The notes under the pieces were generated by a model. It ran no database searches and was not told the origin of the DNA. It saw only the letters and a program-made list of their open reading frames with translations. Positions 1-10,407 of a stretch of DNA of 64,000 bases are shown piece after piece. The position numbers and the translations under genes were made by a program. The stretch's first letter is position 1. Every line of letters starts with the position of its first letter. Origin of the DNA: Dichetophora obliterata (taxonomy: Eukaryota; Arthropoda; Insecta; Diptera; Sciomyzidae). The DNA is taken from contig OY986436.1 in NCBI GenBank assembly GCA_963920525.1, forward strand, positions 7,118,501 through 7,182,500, written 5' to 3'.

Positions 1-1770
1 AGTATAAAGCCAAAAAACACATTTTTAGGGTCCACCCTAGTGTCAAAAACTTCTTGAAATTTTAACATTAGGTTCGAAATCAGCGACCCTTTATGGTGCT
101 AGCACAAATGCAAAGAGTATAAAACAAAAAAAAAAAAACACATTTTTGGGGTCCACCCCAGTTTCAAAAACTTTTTAAAATTTTTACATCAGATTCGAAA
201 TCAACGACCAGCGCATCTACAAAGAGTATAAAGCAAAAATCCATTTTTAGGGTCCAACCTAGTGTCAAAAAACTTTTTGAAATTCTGACATCAGATTCGA
301 AATCAGCAATCAGTGCATCTACAAAGAGTATAAAGCCAAAACACATTTTTAGGGTCCACCCTAGTGTCAAAAAACTTTTTGAAATTTTAACATTAAGTTC
401 GAAATCTGCGACGCTTATGGTGCTTGCACAAATGCATGGAGTATAAAACTAAAAAAACACATTTTTAGGGTCCACCCTAGCGTCAAAAATTTTTTTTATT
501 CTTAAATCAGATTCGAAATCAACGACCAGAGCATCAACAAAGAATATAAAACAAAAACACATTTTTAGTGTCCACCCTAGCATAAAAAACCTTTTTGAAA
601 TTCTAACATTAGATTCGAAATCAACGACCAGAGCATCTACAAAGAGTATAAAGCCAAAAAACACATTTTTAGGGTCCACCCTAGTTTAAAAAACTTTTTA
701 AAATTCTTACATCAGATTTGAAATCAACGACCAGCACATCTACAAAGAGTATAAAACAAAAACACATTTTTAGGGTCCACCCTAGTGTCAAAAAACTTTT
801 TGAAATTCTATTATCAGATTCGAAATCAGCGAGAAGCCCATCTACAAAAAGTATTAAGCAAAAAACACATTTTAGGGTACACCCTAGTGTCAAAAAACTT
901 TTTGAAGTTCTAATATCAGATTCGAAATCAGCGACAAATGCATCTACAAAGAGTACAAAACCAAAAACACTTTTTTAGGGTCCACCCTGGTGGCAAAAAA
1001 CTTTTTGAAATTTTAACATCAGGTTCGAAATCAGCGACCCCTTATGGTGCTATCACAAATGCAAAGAGTATAAAACAAAAAAAAAACACATTTATGGGGT
1101 CCACCTCAGTTTCAAAAAACTTTTTAAAATTTTTGCATCAGATTCGAAATCAACGACCAGCGCATCTACAAAGAGTATAAAGCAAAAATACATTTCTAGG
1201 GTACAACCTAGTGTCAAAAAACTTTTTGAAATTCTAACATCAGATTCGAAATCAGCAATCAGTGCATCTACAAAGAGTATAAAGCCAAAACACATTTTTA
1301 GGGTCCACCCCAGTGTCAAAAAACTTTTTGAAATTTTAACATCAGGTTCGAAATCTGCGACCCTTATGGTGCTAGTACAAATGCATGGAGTATAAAACTA
1401 AAAAAATACATTTTTAGGGTCCACCCTAGCGTAAAAATTTTTTTTTTAATTCTTACATAAGATTCGAAATCAACGATCAGAGCATCGACAAAGAATATAA
1501 AACAAAAACACATTTTTAGTGTCCACCCTAGCATAAAAAACCTTTTTGAAATTCTAACATTAGATTCGAAATTAACGACCAGCGCATCTACAAAGAGTAT
1601 AAAGCAAAAAAACACATTTTTAAGGGTCCACCCTAGTATAACATTTTTTTTAAATTTTAGCATCAGGTTTGATATCAGCGATCCCTTATAGTGCTAGCAC
1701 AAATACAAAAGTAAAAAACATAAAAACAAATTTTTAGGGTGCACCCTACTTTAATTTTTTTTTTAATTCC
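1..1770. repeat. Satellite array with ~101 bp monomers and ~949 bp higher-order repeat
   Basis: About 17 monomers, each marked by a core like agggtccaccctag. Cores begin at 27, 148, 249, 351, 467, 567, 671, 772, 874, 977, 1096, 1198, 1300, 1416, 1518, 1623 and 1736. Most spacings are 100-105 bp; longer ones of 113-121 bp carry an extra segment with ttatggtgctagcacaaatg. The spacing pattern repeats after nine monomers: 27 to 977, 148 to 1096, 249 to 1198, 351 to 1300, 467 to 1416 and 567 to 1518 are all 948-951 bp apart. The array runs off the left edge and decays near 1770. Because 102 is divisible by three, the minus strand shows repetitive 34-residue reading frames; these look incidental. 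Confidence 0.95.
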
Positions 1771-1848
1771 AACATCCGATAACACTATATTACACACATT
1801 TGCGGCAGTTCCAAACAAATTTTCTACGTGTTAGAAACAGAGATACTT

Positions 1849-1990
1849 AGAGAGAGAGAGAGAGAGAGAGTTGCGCACTCGCTTACTGGTTTGTTAGTCT
1901 GCTCAAATCTCAACACTCGCACGCATACACACAGCACACTCGCCTGCTAGTTTCTAGTCTGCTCGGACTCGCACGCATACACTCACAACA
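1849..1990. repeat. (GA)n microsatellite and a short diverged duplication
   Basis: A run of about ten GA dinucleotides lies at 1850-1871. It is followed by two diverged copies of a ~70 bp segment containing cactcgc, gttagtctgctc and actcgcacgcatacac (about 1875-1920 and 1940-1990). No coding potential is seen. Confidence 0.7.
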
Positions 1991-3480
1991 ATCTCACTGT
2001 TACGTGACGGTTTCTACCAAATCACACCACGCGGAAGCCGCGTAAAAGAACTTCGTTCCCAAAAATCTTTTGCTTTTAATTTTTTAAAGTGTATATACTA
2101 GGGTGGGCTTCAAACAATCTAGGGTATGTTTTTTTTCTGTGAAATAAAATGTACTTCACGGCATTTTGAGTTTTCTATAATTTTTTTAAAAATTTTATAC
2201 CAAAACCCCTGTTCGTTTTTTTTTCGACTGACACCAAAATAAATTCCTCGGATAAACCCATTCCAGTAGGATGGAGTGAAATTTCACCCCATCATTGGCA
2301 TTTTTTCTTTTAGCGTTCTAGACTGAATGCTGGTAGCTTTTTGTTTGAAATTTTTTTAAGTGAGGGAGAATGAATGGGACTTAAATTCGTGAAATGTTGT
2401 TATCAATCTGAGCTTTAATCTGTGTATTATCCCAGCAGGGAAGCGAGCGCTCCATTAGCGCATCTGAAGCGCTTTAAAAAAAACAGTAGAATGCTTCATT
2501 TTCCTTGTGTATAGCGCATTTTCTAACATAGTCATGTTATCAGGTATATGCGCTCCGCTGCCGCTGTAGAAAATATAACATCGTAGCGTGAGCCGAGCGC
2601 TTTGTTCTGCTTGTATTTGATATAAAAACATAGCAAGAACCGAGCGCTTTGTGCTCCTTATAGTTGGAAGAAAAATGTAGCGAGAACCGAGGGCTTTGTT
2701 TTCTTTATAATTCATATCGTCGGCCTAATTCTTATACGACGTAAGTCAAAATTAGCTAATGTATTGTTTCAAACGTTCTACGACCCTGTTTTTCATACAA
2801 ACATTAAAAACTAAAAGGACACAGATGTAGTTTTTTCCAATCTACCTAAATCGCTAATAAACGTTACTTTGCACAATTTTGACATGCATCCAATTAGAAA
2901 TAGGGCGCCAATATAAAAAAGTATGGATTTTTATGCATTTTATTTGATTCTTCATTTGATGAAGGCAGAACATAAAACATAGTTTTAAAACGATTTCATG
3001 AACTTTTAAAGTTTCTGAAATTAATTTTTTTGACATTAAAAACGAATACTTTTCTTTCAAGTGCAACGATATCGTAACGGAAAGTGCTACAAATATAGCG
3101 CTATACAAACAGCTCTATTTGTGGGGAGAATGAAGCGCTTTTTACGTGCATGCAAGTAATGCGCATTAAAGTGTTTTGCTGAGAAGCTTCGGTAATGTTT
3201 TAAAATAAGTTTCTGAAAATTTTATTGAAAAATATTAATGTTTAGGTGTCCCTCCAACTCATTTCTTACATTTCCAAGTACCATTTTTTTATGTAAGCTT
3301 TGAAAACGGAAGTGGTTTAACTCAAAATTTACTTTATTTTGCTACGGTAATTGGTTTTTATGATATTAGCAAATTAATATAAAAAATAGGAAATCTTTCA
3401 AAAATTAAATTTTTGAGAGGTCATATAGAAAGAACGGGGCCTAGCATGCAAAATATTTGTAAGCAGTTTTGTTAAGTATA
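1991..3480. other. Intergenic DNA, one weak tandem repeat
   Basis: AT-rich sequence with no convincing gene. At about 2580-2720 a ~48 bp unit containing gagccgagcgctttgtt occurs about three times in diverged form. The rest (2000-2400, 2720-3480) shows nothing I can name. Confidence 0.5.
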
Positions 3481-3775
3481 AGGGCAATTCACGATTTTAT
3501 TGCATCGTTGCAAATGCAAAATAAGCAGCTTTTGCAAAAAAAAGCATTGGTAAGCATTTGCAACATTCATGCATTTGCTATAACAAAAGGCTGTTGCATA
3601 TGAACATTTAATCGTATTGCATAACGCTATTGTGAACGAATTCCTTAATTTTGCATTGAACAGAACCATCGATACTTTGTGAAGAGTGCTTATTGAACAG
3701 CTGTTTTCATCAGGGACCGTACCGGTTATGGTTTTTATCAAAAAAGTCAGATATTAACAGTTATCATTTAACTTT

Positions 3776-4160
3776 TATTTTTTCCGACAAGAATACTGGT
3801 TATTTTATGCCTTTTATTTTTTCAGGCAAAAATAACTGATACCTTTGACTTTCATTTTTTAGGTCAAAAATAACAGTTATTTTGTGCCCTTTTATTTTTT
3901 CGGTCAAAAATATCGGGCAATTTTAATTATTTAGAGGCCACTAGAATTATTTTATCGTCTCATCAGCGCGTACATTTTGAGTTATAAAACTTTTTAAGTT
4001 TGCTTTTTTATTTTAAAGCGGCCTTTGAAAAAATACAAATTGCCTGATATTTTTGACCGAAAAAATAAAAGGTACAAAGTAAATGTTATTTTTGACTTAA
4101 AAAGTAAAAGTAAAAAATAACAGTTATTTTTGCCCGAAAAAATAAAAGGCAAAAATAACA
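3776..4160. repeat. Imperfect inverted repeat (foldback)
   Basis: The segment ttattttttcggtcaaaaat near 3893 has its reverse complement near 4045, and similar words (aaaataacagttattttt, aaaaaataaaaggcaaa) pair across a ~110 bp centre. Arms are about 130-150 bp and diverged. Confidence 0.7.
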
Positions 4161-4263
4161 GTTAATTTTAACTTTCATAGTAACAGTCAAAAATAACAGT
4201 TAATTTTAACTTTCATAGTAACAGTCAAAAATAACAGTTAATTTTAACTTTCATAGTAACAGT
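4150..4263. repeat. 38 bp tandem repeat, three perfect copies
   Basis: Copies begin at 4150, 4188 and 4226, each starting caaaaataacagttaatttt. Perfect identity implies recent slippage or unequal exchange inside an otherwise old element. Confidence 0.9.
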
Positions 4264-4487
4264 CAAAAATTTAAAAGGCGTTTAATATTGTCGAAGTCTG
4301 CTGCCATTACGATAATAATGGTATATTTCAAAAAGCCCAGCGGCAACTTTTTTGTTATGCTTTCTTCATCTGAAAATTGTAAAATAAGAGTTATTATCCG
4401 TCCCTAGTTTTCATTGTTTACATTTTTAGCGACAAAAAGTTTAATTCATAATAAAAAACAATTGCTAAAGAAATAGAGGGAGTTTGA

Positions 4488-4747
4488 AAAAGGAAAATTA
4501 AAAGAGAAAATACCAACAAACAATGGACGGAGGAAGAAATTCGCAAAATTTTAGATTTTTTAGAGGAGTCTGACGTAAACTGTAAGCAGAAAACAGCTGT
4601 TGTAAAGCATTTGCAAGACCATAATACTAAAGGTGTGCTCACAATCATCCTCCCTTGCAAAAACGCATTTGCAACAATACAACAAGATCGTGAACTGCCA
4701 TATTATTTTCTGATGAAAATACTGAAAACAGTGATGTATTATGTCTA
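4488..4747 (+). pseudogene. Myb/SANT-like domain remnant
   Basis: A plus-strand frame without a start codon is open from 4488 to the stop at about 4745. It begins RKIKRENTNK and then reads QWTEEEIRKILDFLEE, the tryptophan-led first helix typical of Myb/SANT-like DNA-binding domains. The same frame continues into the right terminal repeat of the surrounding TIR element. PIF/Harbinger transposons carry a separate Myb-like gene next to their DDE nuclease, so this is best read as the decayed Myb-like exon of the host element. No downstream helices with the other conserved tryptophans are visible. It could also be a chance frame; only the domain start is convincing. Confidence 0.4.
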
Positions 4748-4974
4748 AAAATGTATAAACTATGACCCAAACTTGAAAGAACTAATTTTCGAAAGAGACA
4801 TATTACGCTAATGTAGCAGTAACACAGATACCAATAAGTTTTATATTAATTTCTCGATGTTTTTGGCCACCTTCATTTCACCCTGACGTCAATTTAAAAC
4901 TAGTAAGGAATTATCTTCGACTTGGTCGAAGTTACAATACCCCCAATATATATTCTAAGTAAAGCATATTTTGA

Positions 4975-5650
4975 AAGTTTGATGACGTCACTTCGTATAG
5001 AAGATGGGCGTGGAGTGCATCCAATTTTACTAAAGGTCAAATGCAGAACACGTTGAAAATATGGATGATTATGTGTTAAATATGCTGTTAATACACACAT
5101 ATATGTGATATTTATAAAAGTTAGGTTACTTTTATGACGTCACTTTGTATGGGCGATTGATTGGCTGAGTTTTTACACGATTTTGCCAAATTTCAAACTT
5201 GAAGTTAATTTTAATATTCTTAGCATATGTGCGTAATTTTCATTCATTAAATTAATTTTTGTCGAATTTTTAGAGACTAACGTTTTCACATACATAATTG
5301 TTTTGTGTGGGAGGAAGGCGTGGTTTTTATACTAAAAGAAAAAGTTCAAATATATGGTGAATATTGTATTTAATATTGAGACCAAAGCTTATGTGCCAAG
5401 TTTCAAGACATTACATTAGGGTTTGTGGCATTTAAAGAGATTTTAATATTTTGTGAAAGTCACTTTGTGTTGGAGGTAGAAGTGGTTTTTATCCAATTTT
5501 TGGAAATTTCAAATATAAGGTGAATATTTTGCTTCAAAGCTTAAATACAAATTTTCAAGTCATTACATAACTTTTTGTTGCATTTTTAGAGATTTTATTG
5601 TTTTGATAAAGTAACTTTGTATGGGAGGTAGTCGTTGTTTAAAACCAATT
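4975..5650. repeat. Diverged ~155 bp tandem repeat, locus 1
   Basis: Five diverged copies of a core like cactttgtatgggaggtagg followed by cgtggttttt occur near 4989, 5140, 5303, 5463 and 5609, about 146-163 bp apart, each followed by a segment like ccaaatttcaaacttgaagt. The same family occurs at 21.6-22.1 kb and 23.5-23.8 kb. No coding sequence. Confidence 0.75.
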
Positions 5651-5885
5651 ACCGTTGCCAAAAAATAATGTAAATTTCGAGTGAAACCACTCATTTAACA
5701 TAAAGAATGACCTTTAAAAGAAGTTATGGTCATTAAACATTAATATTTTTCAATAAAATTTTCAAAAACATATTTTTGAACATTATCAAAGCATTATATT
5801 TTGAACGATACTTTCCTTAAAAATTAAATTTTCAATTTTTACTGGTCACTCTAGTGAACAGTGACGAGTATAAAATTTTTACAAT

Positions 5886-6385
5886 TTAACCCTTTCGCCC
5901 CGGAGTTTTATTTCAAAAACAGGCAAAGATATGTAAATTTTGGCTTCAGTTATCGATATAGAACAAATATATTAGATGTTTGGCGTACTTGAGGATTCTC
6001 CAATCCTTTATTTAACTTGGGATATATTCTGTCCTCTAGAGGGCGCCATATTAAATTTAATGTGACGTCACATATTCTATAACCAGCAGACGATCAAAAC
6101 GCTTCCAACGATAACTCATTTGTCATTATGATAAGAAGTTTAGAAGTGCGGGTGGAACAAATACTTGCGAGTTGGACTCAAAAATGACAGTACTATACAT
6201 AGAAAAAGTTCACACTACACGTGGTGACGCACGATTTTTGTTGAAAACTGTGTACTTAAGTACAGAAAACATGCTGAATCTTATTATTGGGACAGTTTAA
6301 AAATTATCTTTTAATGTAAAAACTCTTAGATATAGCTTGTCAAATTTGCTGGTACATATAATCCCAGGAGGGCCGAAAGGGTTAA
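5886..6385. mobile_element. piggyBac-like MITE (TTAA target site)
   Basis: The 492 bp element at 5890-6381 starts CCCTTTCGCCCC and ends with the inverted match GGCCGAAAGGG. It is flanked on both sides by TTAA (5886-5889 and 6382-6385). A TTAA duplication with CCC/GGG termini is the signature of piggyBac-type transposition. It has no transposase frame, so it is a non-autonomous derivative. Confidence 0.75.
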
Positions 6386-7140
6386 AAGTATTATACTTTA
6401 ATATTTTTGGATTTTTTTTTATTTTCATTTTTAAGTCAACAAAAAGATGGTTTTGAGTAATTTCATGGAACACGTAAGACAACCTTGTAACAAATTCGAA
6501 ATAAAACGTGTAACAAAAGGTTGTGCGTTTCTATTCAGACATTTCAATGAACTGTCAAAATAAATATGGAATTTGGTTTCATTGAATTGATTCTAATTAA
6601 TTAACGAGAACGAAAAAAAATTATTTAAGCCTAATTTATGTTCCGATTGTATTGAAAGTATCTACAATTAATGTATAATGAAGCAAAAGCCAAAAGTGTT
6701 TGAGATAATGAAAAGTCAATTCATGAATATTGCGTAGTTCTGACTTTGCGCCCTGAATTAATTATACACACATATACACATACATTTATAAAAAAAAAAT
6801 ACTCTAAAACAAACTATTGTATGTAACAGACAAACAGAGAATAAAAAACTGAAGGGAGTGTCATTTGGCAGTGGAATCAAAACAACAACAACAAACAACA
6901 CATGGAAATACCAGATGCAAAAAACTCATCTCCGACTCATGATATAAAATTAGACGTGATAAAAAATGTGTTTAATAGTAAAAATTTATAGTTTATCTTT
7001 TACATTACATTCAAAGCAGAAGCCTTGAAAACAAAATAAAATGCCAAACTTTATAAATAAGCCCCACAATAAAAAATAGGGCGAGTTGCCTCAAAAATAA
7101 GGCTATTTTAAAACATTTTGAAGGTTAAATTTAATATGTA
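6386..7140. other. Intergenic DNA, nothing recognised
   Basis: AT-rich, with short CA- and A-rich runs (for example acaacaacaacaaacaac near 6880). No gene, RNA or repeat that I can support. Confidence 0.5.
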
Positions 7141-7366
7141 TAATGCTTGGTTTTCACTATGTCATTTTTATGACGACACGAAAGTTTATGACCTGAAATA
7201 TCACCTAAATAAAACTCTAGAACATTTTCTGCATAGAAAATTAAAAATTCATTTGTTTTTAATTTTCCTAAATTGCAAAGTTAAAAAAAATGACAACATG
7301 TTGTTATTTTCAATTTGATTGACAACAACTGACCACTGAAAATGACATAGTGAAAACCAAGCATAA
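7141..7366. mobile_element. 220 bp MITE, TAA target site (PIF/Harbinger-like)
   Basis: The element at 7144-7363 has ~24 bp perfect terminal inverted repeats beginning TGCTTGGTTTTCACTATGTC. It is flanked by TAA at 7141-7143 and 7364-7366. The 3 bp TWA duplication fits PIF/Harbinger. The interior is AT-rich and non-coding; the short frame it contains runs from inside one end. Confidence 0.8.
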
Positions 7367-8218
7367 GACATTTCTGTTTAAATTTGTTAAACTGTCATAT
7401 TTCAGTCCATAATTTTTTGGTGATTTATTTTTTTTTTTTTTCTTGGTGTGAAGGTAGATGGATAGATGGGATACTTATTATTTCCTTTGCGATTTATTTT
7501 GACAACTTCGCAAAGAAAGAGATAACGGCACAGGTGACATTATTTCTTTAACCGATACGTACAGTGACGGATCTAGGATTCGCCAGAGCGGGGGGTTGGG
7601 GGGCTAAGTAAGCAAACAAATAAAAAACAAAACAAAAAAATACAACGGGTTCTCATCTAAGCATGTAAAAAATAAAAAATTGTTCTGTCCTCTGTTGTGC
7701 TGGTTGTGCAACACCTTATCCACTTGTCCATCTCAGTTGTAAAGGAAGTTACGCTTATTTTGCATCATAACGAATGCAAGTAAGCTTGCAGTAAGTAAGC
7801 AAGCGAGCAGAAACGTGGGTTCGAGACACAGCTAAATTAAAGTAAATAAAAAATGTTCTGACCAGTTCGTGATTTAAACACACCCCTGATGTGCGAGTCC
7901 AATAACTTATCCACTAGTCCAACTCAGTTGTTAACATAGTTTCGCTTATTTTGCATTATTGCGAATGCAAGTAAGTTCTTTTCAGGAACGTGGGTTTGAG
8001 ACCCAGCTAAATTAAACTAATGTTGGGATTAAAAAATTGTACTTTTTGGATTGAAAATTCCTTTAAACCAACATTTTTAGCCGTGTAGCTGTCATTTTGT
8101 CGACGTTTACGCTTTTTACACATCTTATTATTTTATTATTATTTCTTATTTTTTGTATAAAATATATTCCTTACAAATTTATTGTTGATGCACAATTTAC
8201 AGAGATGGTAAATACTTA
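7367..8218. other. Intergenic DNA with duplicated tRNA-like (SINE-like) segment
   Basis: A ~150 bp segment is present twice, 191 bp apart (ttatccacttgtcca at 7716, ttatccactagtcca at 7907). On the minus strand each copy reads like a tRNA 5' half (gactagtggataag), and a degenerate B-box-like gtttaaatcac lies near 7870. This suggests decayed tRNA-derived SINE heads. The remainder is unremarkable. Confidence 0.4.
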
Positions 8219-8220
8219 TA

Positions 8221-9855
8221 CACAGTATTACAGAAGTTTACATACTCCCTATATATTTTAGTTTTTTTTTAACTAAATATTAATATAAAATGCTACAATG
8301 ATATTTATTATTTTGTATCACATTTTATTGAAAAAAAATAAGCTTAAAAATATTATTTCTTCATGGGTATATATGAAATAACATAAAATAATTCATTTTT
8401 TGGTTTTACGCAAATTTGCATAAGTTTACATACGGTAATTAAATGTAGTGAAAAAAACTTTAATCAGTAGCTTGTATGCCCTCCTTTGGCTTTTATTACA
8501 GCTGATAATCGAGATGGTATAGAAAAAGCTAATTTTTTGGTTGTCTCAGGTGTAATTTTGCTCCACTCGTCCTTAAAACGCTTTCTTCAGAGACGTAATT
8601 GATGTCATATACGGTTTTTTCAGACCTCGCTTTAAAATATCCCATGAATGTTCAATAACATTTAGGTCAGGAGATTGTGGGGGATGTTCCAGTTTGTGTT
8701 TGACTTTATAGAGAAGCCATTCCTTTACCATCTTCGAAGAATATTTCGGATCGTTATCCTGCTGAAATATAGATTTTCCTTCCAGATCCAACAATTCAAT
8801 ACTAGGAAGATAGTTGACCTTTAAAATGTCAACATACATGGTCTTATCCATAATTCCATCGATGAATCTTAGTTTTCCAACACCATTTGCAGCCATACAT
8901 CCTCAGACCATGACTGACCCGCCTCCATGTTTCACTGTGTAGTTAACATTCTGGTGTAATAACTCCGCATTCGGCTTTCGCCAAACTTTAGCCCGACCAT
9001 CCCCTCCAAAAACCATAAACTTACATTCATCGGTGAATATTACTCTTTCCCAAAAAGTAGGATCATATATGTGAACGTTGTAGTACTTTTGTGCGTACTC
9101 TAAGCGTTTTTGGATGTTCACAGCTCTTAGGAATGGTTTTTTTCTTGCAACTCTGCTATTATACCCATTCCTCTTGATGGTTCTGCGAACAGTTTGGTCG
9201 GAAACAGTTACTCCCAGATCAGTCTTCAATATTCGATTTAATTCGACTGCGCTTTGTTTGGGATTTTCTTTGACAAGGCGAATAACTGTCCGTTGTGTTC
9301 GATCGTCGAGCACTCGAGCGTGGCCGGAACGTGCACTACTTTCATAATTTCCACTTTTATTGAAATTTTTTATTATTGTTTGGACTGTAGGCTTTTTTAA
9401 ATTTAATATCTGTCCAATTTCGTTGAGAAATTTGCCGTCATTTCTTAATTCAATGACTGTTTTTCGAATTGGTTCAGGAATTTCTTTACCCTTGCCCATT
9501 TTACTGCACTATCGAGACTTTATTATTTTTGTTTTACAAATATGACCACTTTCTATGAAGTTAAAAGCTCTAAGAATGAGTTGAAGCAGATCAGCATGAA
9601 ATTGGCACCGCTACTAACAACGGTACATAAATTTTTAAGGGGGTATGTATACTTATGTAACTATTAAAATATACGCGTTTTACGTTTTACGTTGTTATTT
9701 TCCTACAACAACAACAAAATTATTCTGGAACGTTAGTAAAATTACTTATTTTTTATTTAAGTTACAAATAATCTGCAAAAAGTTAAAAACATCATACTGT
9801 TTTAAAAAAAAAAATAGAAATTTGTTAACCGTATGTAAACTTTTGTAATACTGTG
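8221..9855 (-). mobile_element. Tc1-like transposon, complete ends, IR/DR type
   Basis: A 1635 bp element with 25 bp terminal repeats, cacagtattacagaagttta at 8221 and its inverse ending at 9855 with one mismatch in 25. TA duplications flank it (8219-8220, 9856-9857). A second, inner copy of the motif (aagtttacatac) lies about 200 bp in from the left end near 8424, with a degenerate counterpart near 9640, giving the inverted-repeat/direct-repeat layout seen in some Tc1 elements. The transposase lies between on the minus strand and is broken, so the copy is probably non-autonomous, though its ends look usable in trans. Confidence 0.92.
8464..9499 (-). pseudogene. Tc1-family DD34E transposase, one stop and one frameshift
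   Basis: The start codon is at 9499 (MGKGKEIPEPIR). Residues ~1-120 form the paired-like helix-turn-helix region. The DDE domain is visible: D157 in IFTDECKF, D248 in FQQDNDPKYSS, and E283 in NVIEHSWDILKR, giving the 34-residue spacing of the Tc1 family. Two lesions break it. An in-frame TGA at 8903-8905 sits where the conserved VMVWGCM motif needs Trp. Near 8573-8580 a one-base shift puts the C-terminus (DEWSKITPETTKKLAF to the TGA at 8464-8466) in another frame. Without these the length would be about 345 residues, normal for the family. Confidence 0.92.
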
Positions 9856-9857
9856 TA

Positions 9858-10136
9858 TACCTTACTTCTACAGCATATTTTTAAACAAAACAAATATATT
9901 GGACGTAAAGAAACAGTAAACATTGAAGGAAAATATGCATATGGAAAGCCTTCATAAGACTTAAAACTTGGGACTAGACATTTTCGGGAAATGCAGTTTT
10001 ATGACATAAAACTTAGCAAGTGAATTTTTAAAATATTATAATGCGTCAACACTTAAATTTACAGTCTGCCATATCCAGCCCTCACCCTTTCAACAACCAC
10101 ATACCCATTAGCAACTACAAGCGTGAAGGCCCAAAG
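9858..10136. other. Intergenic spacer
   Basis: AT-rich DNA between the Tc1-like and mariner elements; nothing recognised. Confidence 0.5.
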
Positions 10137-10407
10137 TATTGAGTTGGGGAAAAAGTATTCGGCGTTTTCGAGTTCGCTTGATTTCAAAGTGTCATAACAT
10201 TGAAATGGTAAGCTGCATCTGGCAACTCTTTTTTTTTTCTTAACAGCCCAATCAACCATTGTGTAATAGTGTTTGGAGTAAGCTTACCTTACTCAATGGA
10301 ATAATGAAAGCCTTTTACAAACATGTTTTGAAAACACTTGTCTACGTCATAAATATACAAGTCGTGTTGTAAAATTGTATCGAAACATAATAAAAGTAAG
10401 CTTGTTA

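Larger units (their letters stand above)
3481..4700. mobile_element. TIR element, PIF/Harbinger-like, internally rearranged
   Basis: The ends are inverted: the left end starts ggcaattcacgat at about 3482, and the right end near 4660-4698 gives ggcagttcacgatcttgttg when reverse-complemented, with similarity for about 36 bp. The flanking triplets are taa on the left and tat on the right, only an imperfect match to the TWA target sites of PIF/Harbinger. The interior holds an imperfect foldback (about 3776-3925 against 4032-4160), three perfect 38 bp tandem copies at 4150-4263, and a Myb-like coding remnant. The superfamily assignment is inferred from the Myb-like remnant plus the TWA-like flank; no DDE nuclease remains. 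Confidence 0.5.

Noticed and set aside
164..1663. Minus-strand frames with 34-residue repeated peptides in the satellite
   Set aside because: They arise because monomers of ~102 bp keep the frame. Longer monomers break it, starts are arbitrary, and no signal or homology supports a protein.
8903..9545. Plus-strand frames opposite the Tc1 and mariner transposases
   Set aside because: Antisense shadows of the transposase coding strand.
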